Part shown: in pieces, positions 1 to 8,345 of the stretch
Layout: each line of letters opens with the position of its first letter
Position numbering within the stretch: position 1 is the stretch's first letter
Assembly: GCA_029012285.1 (NCBI GenBank)
Contig: JAQXLU010000129.1
Span: 1 to 38,629 of the forward strand
DNA: 38,629 bases
Origin: Clostridiales bacterium
Lineage (GTDB): Bacteria > Bacillota > Clostridia > Christensenellales > Aristaeellaceae
Direction of reading: 5' to 3'
Program-made: the position numbers and the translations under genes
Notes under the pieces: model-generated
Told to the model about the DNA's origin: nothing
Database searches by the model: none
The model's input: only the letters and a program-made list of their open reading frames with translations

Positions 1-2
1 AC

Positions 3-80
3 GTCGATTTCTACAATTTTGAACGTATTTCACTCAAAAACGGTCTTACTCCTGTTGAAATTCGGAGCAAGACCGTGTAA
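3..80 (+). CDS. IS3-family transposase, C-terminal end (partial)
   Basis: The first in-frame codons read VDFYNFERISLKNGLTP..EIRSKTV and then stop. This matches the end of IS3/IS150-type OrfB DDE transposases, whose last residues follow the pattern YN.ER....L.G.TP.E.R. Only about 25 residues lie in the window, and the catalytic core is outside. The terminal codons also form an imperfect hairpin (arms 40-52 and 64-76), and two further hairpins follow directly. The element therefore ends near base 141 or a little later, but its terminal inverted repeat cannot be fixed because the left end is missing. It could be an intact IS or a remnant. Confidence 0.7.
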   Translation, partial: VDFYNFERISLKNGLTPVEIRSKTV

Positions 81-96
81 ACTATGATTATTCTAT

Positions 97-141
97 GACA
101 GGGCCTTTCTTTCCCTGTCCGTTGGACTGGGAACAGTCCAA
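97..141. other. Two tandem hairpins at the IS3-type element end
   Basis: GACAGGG (97-103) pairs with CCCTGTC (113-119). TTGGACTG (122-129) pairs with CAGTCCAA (134-141) around a GGAA loop. They lie directly behind the transposase stop. They may be part of the IS right end or act as a transcription stop that insulates the element. No long T-tract follows either stem. Confidence 0.5.
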
Positions 142-241
142 TACAAGGTTTCAGTCCTTTTCTTTATGTTCTTGCAGAATCCTAAGAGAAGGTATTTTTG
201 AAACGAGGGCACACCCTCAGCAACGCGGCGAATTTAAATAG

Positions 242-288
242 AAGTCGTGGTCCTTGGCAGTGCGAGCGGCAGGAACCACGACTTTTTT
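242..288 (+). terminator. Rho-independent terminator
   Basis: AAGTCGTGGT (242-251) pairs perfectly with ACCACGACTT (275-284), further pairing is possible inward, and the T-run continues to 288. No intact plus-strand gene lies upstream within the window apart from the IS end, so this may be the orphan terminator of a lost gene or the read-out stop of the IS. The rest of 142-320 shows nothing else I can support. Confidence 0.7.
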
Positions 289-319
289 CGTATCGGGGGA
301 TGATTGAGCGGTTGCGGAG

Positions 320-417
320 TAAACCACATTATCTGCGCGAGAATGCAGGGGAAGCGATCATGAAGCACGATCCAGGCGCACTGAACAGAATCCTTCGGCC
401 GATTCCGTCGTCGTCAT
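320..417 (+). repeat. 98-bp direct repeat, copy 1
   Basis: This segment matches 19830-19927 at 96 of 98 positions, in the same orientation. The two differences are at 330/19840 and 378/19888. It ends 11 bp before the stop codon of the 201-aa minus-strand gene. The flanks of the two copies are unrelated beyond the repeat, so the boundaries are sharp. No inverted termini were seen. See copy 2 for a possible coding reading. Confidence 0.9.
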
Positions 418-428
418 GCGCTATGACA

Positions 429-1034
429 TTACATCTTTCCGCTGCCATCATTTCCGCCGAACTCGCAGCCGTGCGTATGGTGATGCCCGTAATACCAGCG
501 CCCATAGCGATAGCCGTAGTGTGAAGGACACCTGGAGCAGTCTCCTGTGCAGCGGCCCGGGTGGCTGCGTTTGGAGCCTGCATCCGAAGCGAGGCCAAGC
601 AGCGTGGAAAGGAAGCCCGGTCCTTTTCTCACCGGCTGTACGATCGTGATCTCTGGTTCAAAGGGTAGGTCCTCGATCTCACGGCGAATGCCATCTTCCT
701 TTGCCACAGTGTCGAGTAAATCCTCGTCAAAGCAGAAGCATTCCAGTTCCTCAAACTGTTCTGCTGTGAACCGTCCACGGCGGTTGCGGATGGCCTCGTT
801 GAACACGTCCTCCGCTACACAGCCGCCGAGCTCGATGATCTCAGCTGGTGTAAATCGTACTCCGTTTTGCATGGCACGCTTTACCAGTCTGGAAGAATTC
901 TCCTCATCGTAAAACTCATTGGCGATTTCGGCAACCTCTGCAGAGGAGATGAAATCGGTCAGCGTTGAAATCCTGCTGATCTGCGTGCTTTCGGCCCAGT
1001 CCCAGAACCGGGCGTAATAATCTGCCCACTTCAT
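429..1034 (-). CDS. Hypothetical protein with Cys/His-rich C-terminal tail
   Basis: This 201-aa soluble protein has no signal peptide. Residues 1-150 are acidic and helix-prone. The tail is striking: a short basic stretch leads to C-x3-C-x2-C, then an aromatic/Gly segment (HYGYRYGRWYYG), then HHHTHGC and a Gly-rich end. Three close cysteines, a fourth cysteine and a His cluster suggest metal (probably zinc) binding, although this is inference. The start at 1034 is supported by a GAGGT element about 9 nt upstream and by a promoter at 1056-1084. The stop sits 11 bp from the 98-bp repeat, and the IS end is nearby, so the setting is mobile. I do not recognise a named family. Confidence 0.65.
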   Translation of the reverse strand: MKWADYYARFWDWAESTQISRISTLTDFISSAEVAEIANEFYDEENSSRLVKRAMQNGVRFTPAEIIELGGCVAEDVFNEAIRNRRGRFTAEQFEELECFCFDEDLLDTVAKEDGIRREIEDLPFEPEITIVQPVRKGPGFLSTLLGLASDAGSKRSHPGRCTGDCSRCPSHYGYRYGRWYYGHHHTHGCEFGGNDGSGKM

Positions 1035-1055
1035 CGAGATACCTCACTGGATATT

Positions 1056-1084
1056 CCTATAAGTCCGTTTCGCGCCCTTGGCAA
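1056..1084 (-). promoter_or_regulatory. Sigma-A-like promoter for the 201-aa gene
   Basis: On the minus strand, TTGCCA (1079-1084), a 17-bp spacer and TATAGG (1056-1061) precede the start at 1034. The 5' leader would be about 15-20 nt, which still includes the GAGGT ribosome site. Confidence 0.5.
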
Positions 1085-1159
1085 TGTGTACTTATCGCAT
1101 GATTCAGCTGCTTCTTCGATCCATGATATGCAGTTGGCCTGAAAAGTTGATATGCGGTC

Positions 1160-1249
1160 TCATGCAGAGCAAGTTTCTTTTGTGGAACTATACATATAGC
1201 GGACAGCTACGTTGCCGGAGAGGTTGGTGTAGCTTTTGATCTTGCTCAT
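1160..1249 (-). CDS. Possible 29-aa small protein or gene remnant
   Basis: An ATG at 1249 is preceded by a clean GGAGG with a 7-8 nt spacing. It opens 29 codons beginning MSKIKSYTNLSGNVAVRYMY and ending at a TGA at 1160. The ribosome site is the main support. The size and the neighbouring debris leave open that it is the surviving 5' end of a longer gene. It is polar, without a membrane segment or signal peptide. I do not recognise it. Confidence 0.3.
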   Translation of the reverse strand: MSKIKSYTNLSGNVAVRYMYSSTKETCSA

Positions 1250-1311
1250 TGTGATTCCTCCAGATAGGTCCAACGATCGGTGCGCAGTTTTGCAGCCTCG
1301 CATTACCAACG

Positions 1312-1401
1312 TTAGTAAGCATACCGGACTGCGCCCTCGCTGATACCCATGTTGAAGCCGAGGAGCACATCCGCGCCTTTGTAGATAAAAGCTGTACACA
1401 T
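1312..1401 (-). pseudogene. N-terminal fragment resembling a linear-amide C-N hydrolase
   Basis: An ATG at 1401 reads MCTAF..KG.DVLLGFNM..SEGA and stops after 29 codons. An initial Met-Cys-Thr followed by a G-x-N-M motif is the N-terminal signature of Ntn hydrolases of the choloylglycine-hydrolase/penicillin-V-acylase superfamily, where Cys2 becomes the nucleophile. Family members run to about 300-350 aa, so this would be about a tenth of a gene. No continuation was found in other frames down to 1250. The call rests on a short match and is tentative. Confidence 0.35.
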
Positions 1402-1430
1402 TGCGAAGCAGGCATGCTTCCGATGGGATG

Positions 1431-1457
1431 ATTATAACATTGTTTTGTTTACAAAAC
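1431..1457 (-). promoter_or_regulatory. TATAAT box with adjacent perfect inverted repeat
   Basis: On the minus strand, TATAAT (1431-1436) is preceded by the inverted repeat GTTTTGT-AA-ACAAAAC (1442-1457), which covers the -35 region. There is no good -35 hexamer, the best being ATGTTT at 17 bp. This could be an activator- or repressor-controlled promoter left from the gene whose fragment starts at 1401. The rest of the 1250-1610 gap holds only a coding-like plus-strand stretch (about 1473-1583) that I cannot assign. Confidence 0.4.
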
Positions 1458-1610
1458 ATAATCAGGCTGGTGATGTGTGCAGAAAGTATATACACCGAAG
1501 CGGTGGACGTGGATGCCCTCCGCCGCTCCGGTATACCCATTGCCGCCGATGCGGTTTCGCTTTTCAAGCTCCAGGACGGCATTTCAATTCCAGCTTTACG
1601 ATCATTCTCC

Positions 1611-4022
1611 CTATCTCAACTTTGCCAAATAGCGCTTGCTTGCGGATTGGTTGCGGAAGAAATCAACAATCAGCCGTCCCAAACCACGAAAGAAATGGCC
1701 GTTGACCAGGAACACAATATCATCCACCATCCTGTCGCTGACCATGCCGCCGGACATTTTTCCCATGGCACGGAAGGGCATATTGTAGATGAACAGAATG
1801 TTCAGGTCGGGCTTTCCCTTGGCCTCGGCCTTGTTTTTCAGGTAGGTCAGGGTTTTGTAGGCCAAGCGGGCAAGGCCGGTTTTGGCATAGTAGAGCTGGC
1901 AGATGGCATCGTTCCTCGTCAGTTCGCCGCTCCAGCGGCCATTCGGGATTGGGCGACCCAGCAGCTTACGGAATTCTTCATCGGATACGGACTTGATGTC
2001 GCCGCTTTCATAGCTGGGCATCCCATCATAAGGGAGGGGCGCGTTGGTGCCGGTGACATGGATTTGACCGGTCAGGCGGATGTCAGAAACGCTTGCACCC
2101 ACGCAGATTTCATAGTCGGCAGTCTCCACTTCCCACTGATTGGTTTTCACATTGAAATAGCGGAAAGCCTTGTTGTCCAGCTTGACGGTGATGGTTTTGC
2201 TCTCCCCTGCTTTCAGGAATACCTTGACAAAGCCCTTCAGCTCCTTCTTGGGACGGAAAATTTTCCCATTCTTGCAGGAAATGTACACCTGGGCAATCTC
2301 CGCGCCGTCCATCTTTCCGGTATTGGTGAGGGTGAAGGTAACGGATTTCTCATCGGCTTTCAAATTGCTGTAAGAGAAGCTGGTGTAGCTTAACCCATGG
2401 CCGAAGGGATAGCGAACGGGAACCCTGGCTGTATCATAATAGCGGTAACCAATGTACAAGCCCTCCCGGCATTCGCTTGTGCGCTCCTTGCTGGGGAAAT
2501 AGGGATCGGAGGGATTGTCCTCCAATTTCAGCGGCCAGGTTTCGTTCAGCTTGCCGGAGGGGTTGAGTTCACCCAGAATGGCCTTGGCCATGGCAGAGGC
2601 GCCGGCCTGACCGCCGAGATAGCCGTGGATTGCGGCGCGATATTTGCTTTTTTCCGGCATCTCAAAGGGAGCGCCGCCGGAGAGTACCAGGGTGACGTTT
2701 TGATTGACGCTGGCCACGGCCTCAATCAGCGCCTGCTGACTCTGGGAAAGCTCCATGTGCAGCCGATCCATGCCTTCGGATTCCAGAATTTCGTCCAGAC
2801 CCACGCAAAGCAAAACCACTTCCGCATCCTTTGCGATACGAACCGCTTCCTCGATCATCCCCGGATCAGGCTGGGGATTCTTCCGGTCAAAGCCCTGGGC
2901 ATACCCGGTGATTTCCAGTCCGTGCGAGGCCAGACAGTCAAAGAGATTGTCCAGCTTGGTTGGGTTGACCTGACTGGAGCCCGCCCCCTGATACCGGGGT
3001 GTTTTGGCAAAGTCGCCGATGATGGCGGCTTTGGTTTCCTTTTTCAAGGGGAGAATGCCGTCGTTATCCAGCAGCACAATCGAGCCTTCTGCGCATTTTT
3101 CCGCAATGGCGTGGTGGGCATCCTTGTCAAACGCCTTGGGTGCGGCAGACACGGACTCGGTGAGGGAGAACACTTGATTGAATAGCTCTTCCAGCCGTTC
3201 ATCCAGCACCTTTTCGGAGATTTTTCCGTTTTTGACCGATTCCACAAGCCCGATGGCGCAGTCCGGGCCGGGGACGGGCATGACCAGATTGGAGCCGGCC
3301 ATCACCCCCGCGACATGGTCGTTGTCCCCGCCCCAGTCGGTGACCACCACGCCGTCAAAGCCCCATTCCTTGCGCAGAATCTCTGTCAGCAGGTGGGCAT
3401 TTTCGTTGGCGTAGGTCCCGTTGACCATGTTGTAGCTGGACATGATGGCTTTGGCGCCGCCCTCCTGCACAGCCATCTCAAAAGCGGTGAGGTAGATTTC
3501 CCGCAGGGTGCGCTCGTCCAATACAGAATCCATGCACATCCGCCGCAGCTCCTGAGAGTTGACGGCAAAATGCTTGGGACAGGCGGCAGCGCCCTTGCTC
3601 TGGATGCCCCGGACATAGGCAGCGCCCATTTTCCCGGCGAGATACGGATCCTCCGCGAAATACTCAAAATTCCGCCCGCACAGGGGGGAACGCTTCATAT
3701 TCAGTCCCGGCCCCAGCACCATGTGGACATCATTGGCCGCAGCCTCCTCCCCCAAAGCGCTTCCCAGTTCTTCCCCCAACGCCACATCCCAGGAGTTGGC
3801 CATGGTGGCAGCGGTGGGGAAACAGGTGGCGGGGACGGAGGCGTTCAAACCCAGATGGTCACCAGCTCCCGCCTGCTTGCGCAGACCATGGGGGCCGTCG
3901 GACAGGAAAATTGGGGGAATCCCCAGCCTGCTGCCGTCCCAGGTGGTCCAGGTACTCCAGCCCTGCAAGAGGGCTGCTTTTTCTTCCAGGGTCAATCCTT
4001 CGATTTTTTCTTTCAGCTTCAT
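1611..4022 (-). CDS. GH3 beta-glucosidase, cytoplasmic
   Basis: This 803-aa protein has no signal peptide and the standard GH3 order. The N-terminal TIM-like domain (about 1-300) carries LSDGPHGLR and KHFAVN, and the nucleophile is Asp229 in VVVTDWGG. An alpha/beta-sandwich domain (about 310-530) and a fibronectin-III-like domain introduced by YPFGHGLSYTSF follow. A C-terminal extension of roughly 130 residues after the Fn3 domain contains a basic/hydrophobic segment near the end. The likely reaction is release of beta-linked glucose from imported oligosaccharides or glycosides; xylose cannot be excluded. The start at 4022 has a GGGAGGG ribosome site about 8 nt upstream. It is the last gene of the minus-strand operon, separated from the symporter gene by a 324-bp gap that holds a MITE. 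Confidence 0.93.
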   Translation of the reverse strand: MKLKEKIEGLTLEEKAALLQGWSTWTTWDGSRLGIPPIFLSDGPHGLRKQAGAGDHLGLNASVPATCFPTAATMANSWDVALGEELGSALGEEAAANDVHMVLGPGLNMKRSPLCGRNFEYFAEDPYLAGKMGAAYVRGIQSKGAAACPKHFAVNSQELRRMCMDSVLDERTLREIYLTAFEMAVQEGGAKAIMSSYNMVNGTYANENAHLLTEILRKEWGFDGVVVTDWGGDNDHVAGVMAGSNLVMPVPGPDCAIGLVESVKNGKISEKVLDERLEELFNQVFSLTESVSAAPKAFDKDAHHAIAEKCAEGSIVLLDNDGILPLKKETKAAIIGDFAKTPRYQGAGSSQVNPTKLDNLFDCLASHGLEITGYAQGFDRKNPQPDPGMIEEAVRIAKDAEVVLLCVGLDEILESEGMDRLHMELSQSQQALIEAVASVNQNVTLVLSGGAPFEMPEKSKYRAAIHGYLGGQAGASAMAKAILGELNPSGKLNETWPLKLEDNPSDPYFPSKERTSECREGLYIGYRYYDTARVPVRYPFGHGLSYTSFSYSNLKADEKSVTFTLTNTGKMDGAEIAQVYISCKNGKIFRPKKELKGFVKVFLKAGESKTITVKLDNKAFRYFNVKTNQWEVETADYEICVGASVSDIRLTGQIHVTGTNAPLPYDGMPSYESGDIKSVSDEEFRKLLGRPIPNGRWSGELTRNDAICQLYYAKTGLARLAYKTLTYLKNKAEAKGKPDLNILFIYNMPFRAMGKMSGGMVSDRMVDDIVFLVNGHFFRGLGRLIVDFFRNQSASKRYLAKLR

Positions 4023-4142
4023 GACTTACCCTCCCTTTCGGAGATCACGGAACGAATCTGAATCGTCGTTTCCGCAGCATACACCCCAGGCGGACATCCC
4101 ATCCATCATGGAACAGTGACCATTTCATCCCGAGTTCTCTTT

Positions 4143-4305
4143 TATTGCTCCACCAATTTCATCGTGAATTCAGATGCGGGATGAGAAATCGTTCCAGCCA
4201 AGGAACGAAACCGCAGGAATACTGGAGGTATTTCAAGGTTGAGTGACGCAGGATGGAGCGATTTATCGCCCGCAGATGATTCACGATTTAGTTGGTGGAG
4301 CAATA
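4143..4305. mobile_element. 163-bp MITE-like element, copy 1
   Basis: Termini TATTGCTCCACCAA and TTGGTGGAGCAATA form about 27-bp imperfect inverted repeats (left arm 4143-4169, right arm 4279-4305). The outer TA at each end fits a TA target duplication, as made by IS630/Tc1-type transposases, although this is inference. The interior has small hairpins (GTTCC..GGAAC; AATAC..GTATT) and no gene. A second copy at 19388-19550 differs at 5 positions. It sits between the GPH symporter gene and the downstream GH3 gene. The rest of the 4023-4346 gap contains nothing I can assign besides the GH3 ribosome site. Confidence 0.85.
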
Positions 4306-4346
4306 TCGAAAACGAAAGCAGCGGACACACTGCTTTCGTTCTTGGA

Positions 4347-5732
4347 TTATTTCTTCCGTTCAGCGATTGCTGCCTGCTCCCGGCTCAGGTTCTTCTCCAC
4401 ATTGAAGAAGAGAATCGCAATGGCGCAGAACAGATACGCGCCGGTTTCGATCCAGATGTAGTTCACAGAGGAGGCGGTTTGGATGTCCAGCACGGCGTTG
4501 AGCGCCTGGATGATAGCACCGCCGATGGGGGTTGCCGCCACCATCAGGGAGGAATAGATGGACATGGTCAAGCCGTCGGTGCGAATCCCGGTCTTGTACT
4601 CCACATGGTCAATGACATCCGCCAGCATCGCCAGAATCAGATAGCAGGCAGGCGCGGAGCCCAGGCACTTCAGGGCAATGCCCAGCCCGACAACCACCAG
4701 ATTGCTGCCGCCCATCCCGGCAATCACGCCGCCCAGGGTGCCCACCACCATGCCCGCAAAGCACAGCATGCGCTTGCTGAATTTGTTGGCCAGGGGCACA
4801 ACCACAGCCGCTGCCACCGCCATCGGAATGGCGCCCAGCACCGCCAGCAGCGCCTGCGCGGCACCGGTGGTATCGTTCAGCACATGCTGGCAGAAGAACA
4901 CCATGGAGCCGTTCTTCACCGCGCCCGCCCACTGGAAGCCCAGATAGAACGCGATGACGATCCACCACCATTTTTCCGAGGTGACGGCTTTGAGCTGCTG
5001 TCCCATGGATACGGCTTTCGCCTCGCCCTCGGTCTGCGTGCCCATGGTCTCCTCGGTCACGCGCTCCCGGGTGAACAGGAATTGCAGGTAAATGGTCAGG
5101 GCGGCGAAAATCGCCACGGCGGCCATGCAGAGGAACCAGCGCATCTGGTTGGCTGGCTCGTAGGTCAGGACATTGGCAACCAGGATGGGGAATACCATGG
5201 AGCCCGCGCCCATCACGCCCAAGCCCGCCACGTTGGTCATGGAGGCAAGCGCGCTGCGTTTGCCGCTGTCCCTGGTGGAGAGGGGGATCATGGTGGAGTT
5301 TGCGGTATTGTAGATGGGGTATGCCACGGCGTAATACAGGTTATAGGCAATGGCGATCCAGACGTACCGGGCTGTGCCCTCAAAGGGAATGACGAACATC
5401 AGCACACTGGCAACGGACAGCGTCAGCGCGGACAGGAGGATCCAGGGTCTTGCCTTCCCGGCCAGGGAGCGGGTGCGCTCGATCAGCTGCCCCACAACGA
5501 GATTGGCTGCCACGATCAGCACCGTGGACACCAGTTGGAGCACCGACAGGAACCCGGCATTCAGACCCAGCACATCCCCCAGATAGGCCTGGAGGAAGCT
5601 GGTGAAAATCCCGGAGGAAAGCATTGCGCCGAAGGGGCCGATGAAATAGCCGATCAGCAGCTCCGGCGTTTTGACCGTATCGGTGCGGATGCAGCTTTTC
5701 GCCCAGGGCTGTTCAAAGACTGATTTTTTCAT
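4347..5732 (-). CDS. GPH-family glycoside:cation symporter (MelB-like)
   Basis: This 461-aa integral membrane protein has about 12 hydrophobic segments. The N-terminal region (LLIGYFIGPFGAMLSSG and following) and the IERTRSLAGKARPWIL loop between TM2 and TM3 resemble the glycoside-pentoside-hexuronide group of the major facilitator superfamily. In MelB this loop carries the conserved D-R/T-R-x-G-K-x-R-P-W motif. Family members import disaccharides or glycosides with Na+ or H+. The start at 5732 is 3 nt after the stop of the GH78 gene, and its GAGGAG ribosome site lies in the end of that gene, so the two are probably translationally coupled. By context it imports the rhamnosylated or glucosylated substrate cleaved by its neighbours. 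Confidence 0.9.
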   Translation of the reverse strand: MKKSVFEQPWAKSCIRTDTVKTPELLIGYFIGPFGAMLSSGIFTSFLQAYLGDVLGLNAGFLSVLQLVSTVLIVAANLVVGQLIERTRSLAGKARPWILLSALTLSVASVLMFVIPFEGTARYVWIAIAYNLYYAVAYPIYNTANSTMIPLSTRDSGKRSALASMTNVAGLGVMGAGSMVFPILVANVLTYEPANQMRWFLCMAAVAIFAALTIYLQFLFTRERVTEETMGTQTEGEAKAVSMGQQLKAVTSEKWWWIVIAFYLGFQWAGAVKNGSMVFFCQHVLNDTTGAAQALLAVLGAIPMAVAAAVVVPLANKFSKRMLCFAGMVVGTLGGVIAGMGGSNLVVVGLGIALKCLGSAPACYLILAMLADVIDHVEYKTGIRTDGLTMSIYSSLMVAATPIGGAIIQALNAVLDIQTASSVNYIWIETGAYLFCAIAILFFNVEKNLSREQAAIAERKK

Positions 5733-5735
5733 GGT

Positions 5736-8288
5736 TTATTCTCCTCTTTGATAGGGTTCCGAAACCGTATAGGTGCCCTGAGTCAATTTCTGCGTCTTTC
5801 CGCTGGGCATGATCAGGGTGCAGACGGTTCCGGCGGGCACCGTCACCGTCTGGGTAAAGACATGGTTTTCATCCATCTCCCAGCCGGAAGCGGCCTTGCC
5901 GTAGGGGGTCATCACCTCGGCCTTTGCCCAGGTCAGGCCGCCGCCGGGGAAGGGCTGAACCCGGAATTCCCGGTAGCCCGCACTGATCGGCTCCAAGCCC
6001 GCCACCCGGCGGTACAGGAAGTCGCCCACCGCGCCGCTGGCATAGTGGTTATAGCTGATCATGCCCCCGGTGCCGTCGTCCCCGATGGGACATAAGCCGT
6101 TTTCATCCAGGCCGTCCCACCGTTCCCAGATGGTGGTCGCGCCCACCCGTACCTCATACAGCCAGGAGGGGCTCTTGGTGTTCATCAGCATCCGATAAGC
6201 CGTATCGGCATAGCCGTTGTCCAGCAGGGCAAACAGGATATAGGGGGTACCGGGGAAGCCGGTGCCGATGCAGCAATCGTTGTCCTCCACCAGTTTTGCC
6301 AGGTGGGCAGCAGCGGCCTTCCTGCGGGGCTCATCCAGCATGCCGAAATACAGCGGCAGCACATAGCCGGTCTGGAACTGCTGCTTTTTCAGCTTTCCGT
6401 CCTCGTCCATCAGCAGGCTCTGGTAGGCATCCGCCACCCGGCGGCTGAGCTCCCGGTATTCGGCAGCCTTCTCCTGCTTGCCCAGCAGCGCACTGATCCT
6501 TGAAAGCATGGCGGAGGTGTTGCACAAGCTTGCCGTGGCCGTCCACTTGGAGCGAGCCTGCCACTGGGACATTTGGGGTACATCCGGCGCTACCCAATCG
6601 CCGAAATGGAACACCGAGGGGGTGTGCCAGATGTAGCGCTGCTTGCCAAAGCCGACGAGATTGGCCCAGAATTTGCAGGCCTTGACGTACCGCTCCATGG
6701 AATCATAGGCTTCTTCCAAAACGTGGATGTCGCCGGAGGCCATATACACCGCCCAGGGCACCAGAATGCAGGCATCGTCCCAGAAATCCACTGCCATGTT
6801 GGGCATGGTGGCGGGGAAGCCGTAGCCCTGCGCCGGAATGGTATTGGGAATCCCCCCCGTTGGCAGCTGCTCCGAGCGCAGATCCCGGAGCCATTTTTCC
6901 AGGAACCGGGTCATATCGAAGTTGAAAACCGCGGTGGGGGCAAATACGGCGATGTCCCCCGTCCAGCCCATTCGCTCGTCCCGCTGGGGGCAATCCGTGG
7001 GAATCTCCACAAAATTGGAGCGGGCACCCCAGCGGATGTTTTCATTCAGACGGTTCAGCAGCGCATTGGAGCAGGAGAAGGAGCCGTTTTCCCGGATGTC
7101 CGAGTACACCGCCCAGGCGCAGACCTCCAGCTCCTCCCGCCGGGCCCCCTCGATGGAGATGTAGCGGAAGCCCATGTAGGTGAATCGGGGCGCGTATTCC
7201 TGTTCGCCCTCCCGGCAGATGTAGGTGAGGGTTGCCTTGGCGCTGCGCAGGAAGGCCGTGTGCAGATCACCGTCAGCCTTGAGGATCTCCGCGTGGCGGA
7301 CGGTGACCTTCTGCCCCGCCTTGCCCCGGATTTTCAACCTGACAATTCCGGCGAAATTCTGCCCGAAGTCATAGATCAGCCGTCCGTTGACTTCTTTCAT
7401 AAAGTGGGCTTCAAACCGCTCTCTGCGAACCACCGGCAAGCCGATCTGCGCGGAAATGGCAGGATGGATTCTGACCGTTTCACAGGCCGCTCGATGCCAG
7501 TTGGCTTGCTCCAAATCCACCCGGGCATCGTAGGTTTCGCCGTCATACAGGTCTGCCAGCTTCACCGGGCCGTCCAGGGTCACATCCCAGCTCTCGTCGG
7601 TGCCGATGCAGCTGACGGAGCCGTCGGCATAGGTCAGGCGCAGCTCCAGCAGCAGTGCCTGGCGGGGGGCTGTGATGCGGTTGGCTCGGGTGAACACAAA
7701 GCTGCCCACTGCCCAGCCGCCGGCCACCTCCGCCGTGAGGGTATTTCCGGCTTGAAGCATGGCGGTGACATCATAGCGCTGGTACTGCAAATGATGCTTG
7801 TAGGAGGTGAAGCCGGGGGCAAAATACTGATGGCCCACCTTTTTCCCGTTGAGCTTCAACTCATATATGCCCAGTGCCGTCGCCAGAATCTCGGCATGGG
7901 CAACTGCTTTCTTCGTTTCAAAGACCTTGCGGAAGGTCATGACCTGGGGGGAGACCTTCTTCTCCTTGAAGATATATTCCCCGTCCGTGATCCACCGAGC
8001 CTGCCAGGGGGTATCCATGCGCCCGGTTCGGAAGGTGAAGCTGGCGCTGTCCTGTTCCGATTCGTTTTCGATGGTCAAAACCGCTGTGTAATCCGTGAAG
8101 GGTTTCAGCTCCGCCAGCGGACAGGGCACGGCGATCTGCGCCATCGCGTCCGTGCAGGCACCCGCCACAGACAGCTTTGCCCCTGTCATGTTCCCCTCAT
8201 AGCAAAAGGAGAAGCGGGGGGGCGTATCCGTTACAAAGTGTTCCGCCATGCCGTCGGCGGTAAAGGAAAGGATTTTCAAATTCTTCAT
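5736..8288 (-). CDS. GH78 alpha-L-rhamnosidase
   Basis: This 850-aa protein lacks a signal peptide, so it acts in the cytoplasm on imported substrates. The order is an N-terminal Ig-like domain ending in FRTGRMDTPWQARWI, a beta-sandwich carbohydrate-binding domain (YELKLNGKKVG, YDFGQNFAGIV), the (alpha/alpha)6 catalytic barrel, and a C-terminal beta domain. The catalytic block TDCPQRDERMGWTGD carries the acidic residues conserved in the family, and TTIWERWDG gives the distal glutamate. The start was placed at ATG 8288 (MKNLKILSF) because GGAG lies about 8 nt upstream; a longer 859-aa reading lacks such a site. The enzyme removes terminal alpha-L-rhamnose. Two GH3 enzymes and a GPH porter alongside suggest rhamnose-glucose conjugates such as plant glycosides. 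Confidence 0.95.
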   Translation of the reverse strand: MKNLKILSFTADGMAEHFVTDTPPRFSFCYEGNMTGAKLSVAGACTDAMAQIAVPCPLAELKPFTDYTAVLTIENESEQDSASFTFRTGRMDTPWQARWITDGEYIFKEKKVSPQVMTFRKVFETKKAVAHAEILATALGIYELKLNGKKVGHQYFAPGFTSYKHHLQYQRYDVTAMLQAGNTLTAEVAGGWAVGSFVFTRANRITAPRQALLLELRLTYADGSVSCIGTDESWDVTLDGPVKLADLYDGETYDARVDLEQANWHRAACETVRIHPAISAQIGLPVVRRERFEAHFMKEVNGRLIYDFGQNFAGIVRLKIRGKAGQKVTVRHAEILKADGDLHTAFLRSAKATLTYICREGEQEYAPRFTYMGFRYISIEGARREELEVCAWAVYSDIRENGSFSCSNALLNRLNENIRWGARSNFVEIPTDCPQRDERMGWTGDIAVFAPTAVFNFDMTRFLEKWLRDLRSEQLPTGGIPNTIPAQGYGFPATMPNMAVDFWDDACILVPWAVYMASGDIHVLEEAYDSMERYVKACKFWANLVGFGKQRYIWHTPSVFHFGDWVAPDVPQMSQWQARSKWTATASLCNTSAMLSRISALLGKQEKAAEYRELSRRVADAYQSLLMDEDGKLKKQQFQTGYVLPLYFGMLDEPRRKAAAAHLAKLVEDNDCCIGTGFPGTPYILFALLDNGYADTAYRMLMNTKSPSWLYEVRVGATTIWERWDGLDENGLCPIGDDGTGGMISYNHYASGAVGDFLYRRVAGLEPISAGYREFRVQPFPGGGLTWAKAEVMTPYGKAASGWEMDENHVFTQTVTVPAGTVCTLIMPSGKTQKLTQGTYTVSEPYQRGE

Positions 8289-8345
8289 GTGCTCTACTCC
8301 AAAAAGAGAAACCACTGTATTGACGCTTGGTTTTCAGTTTTCAGA

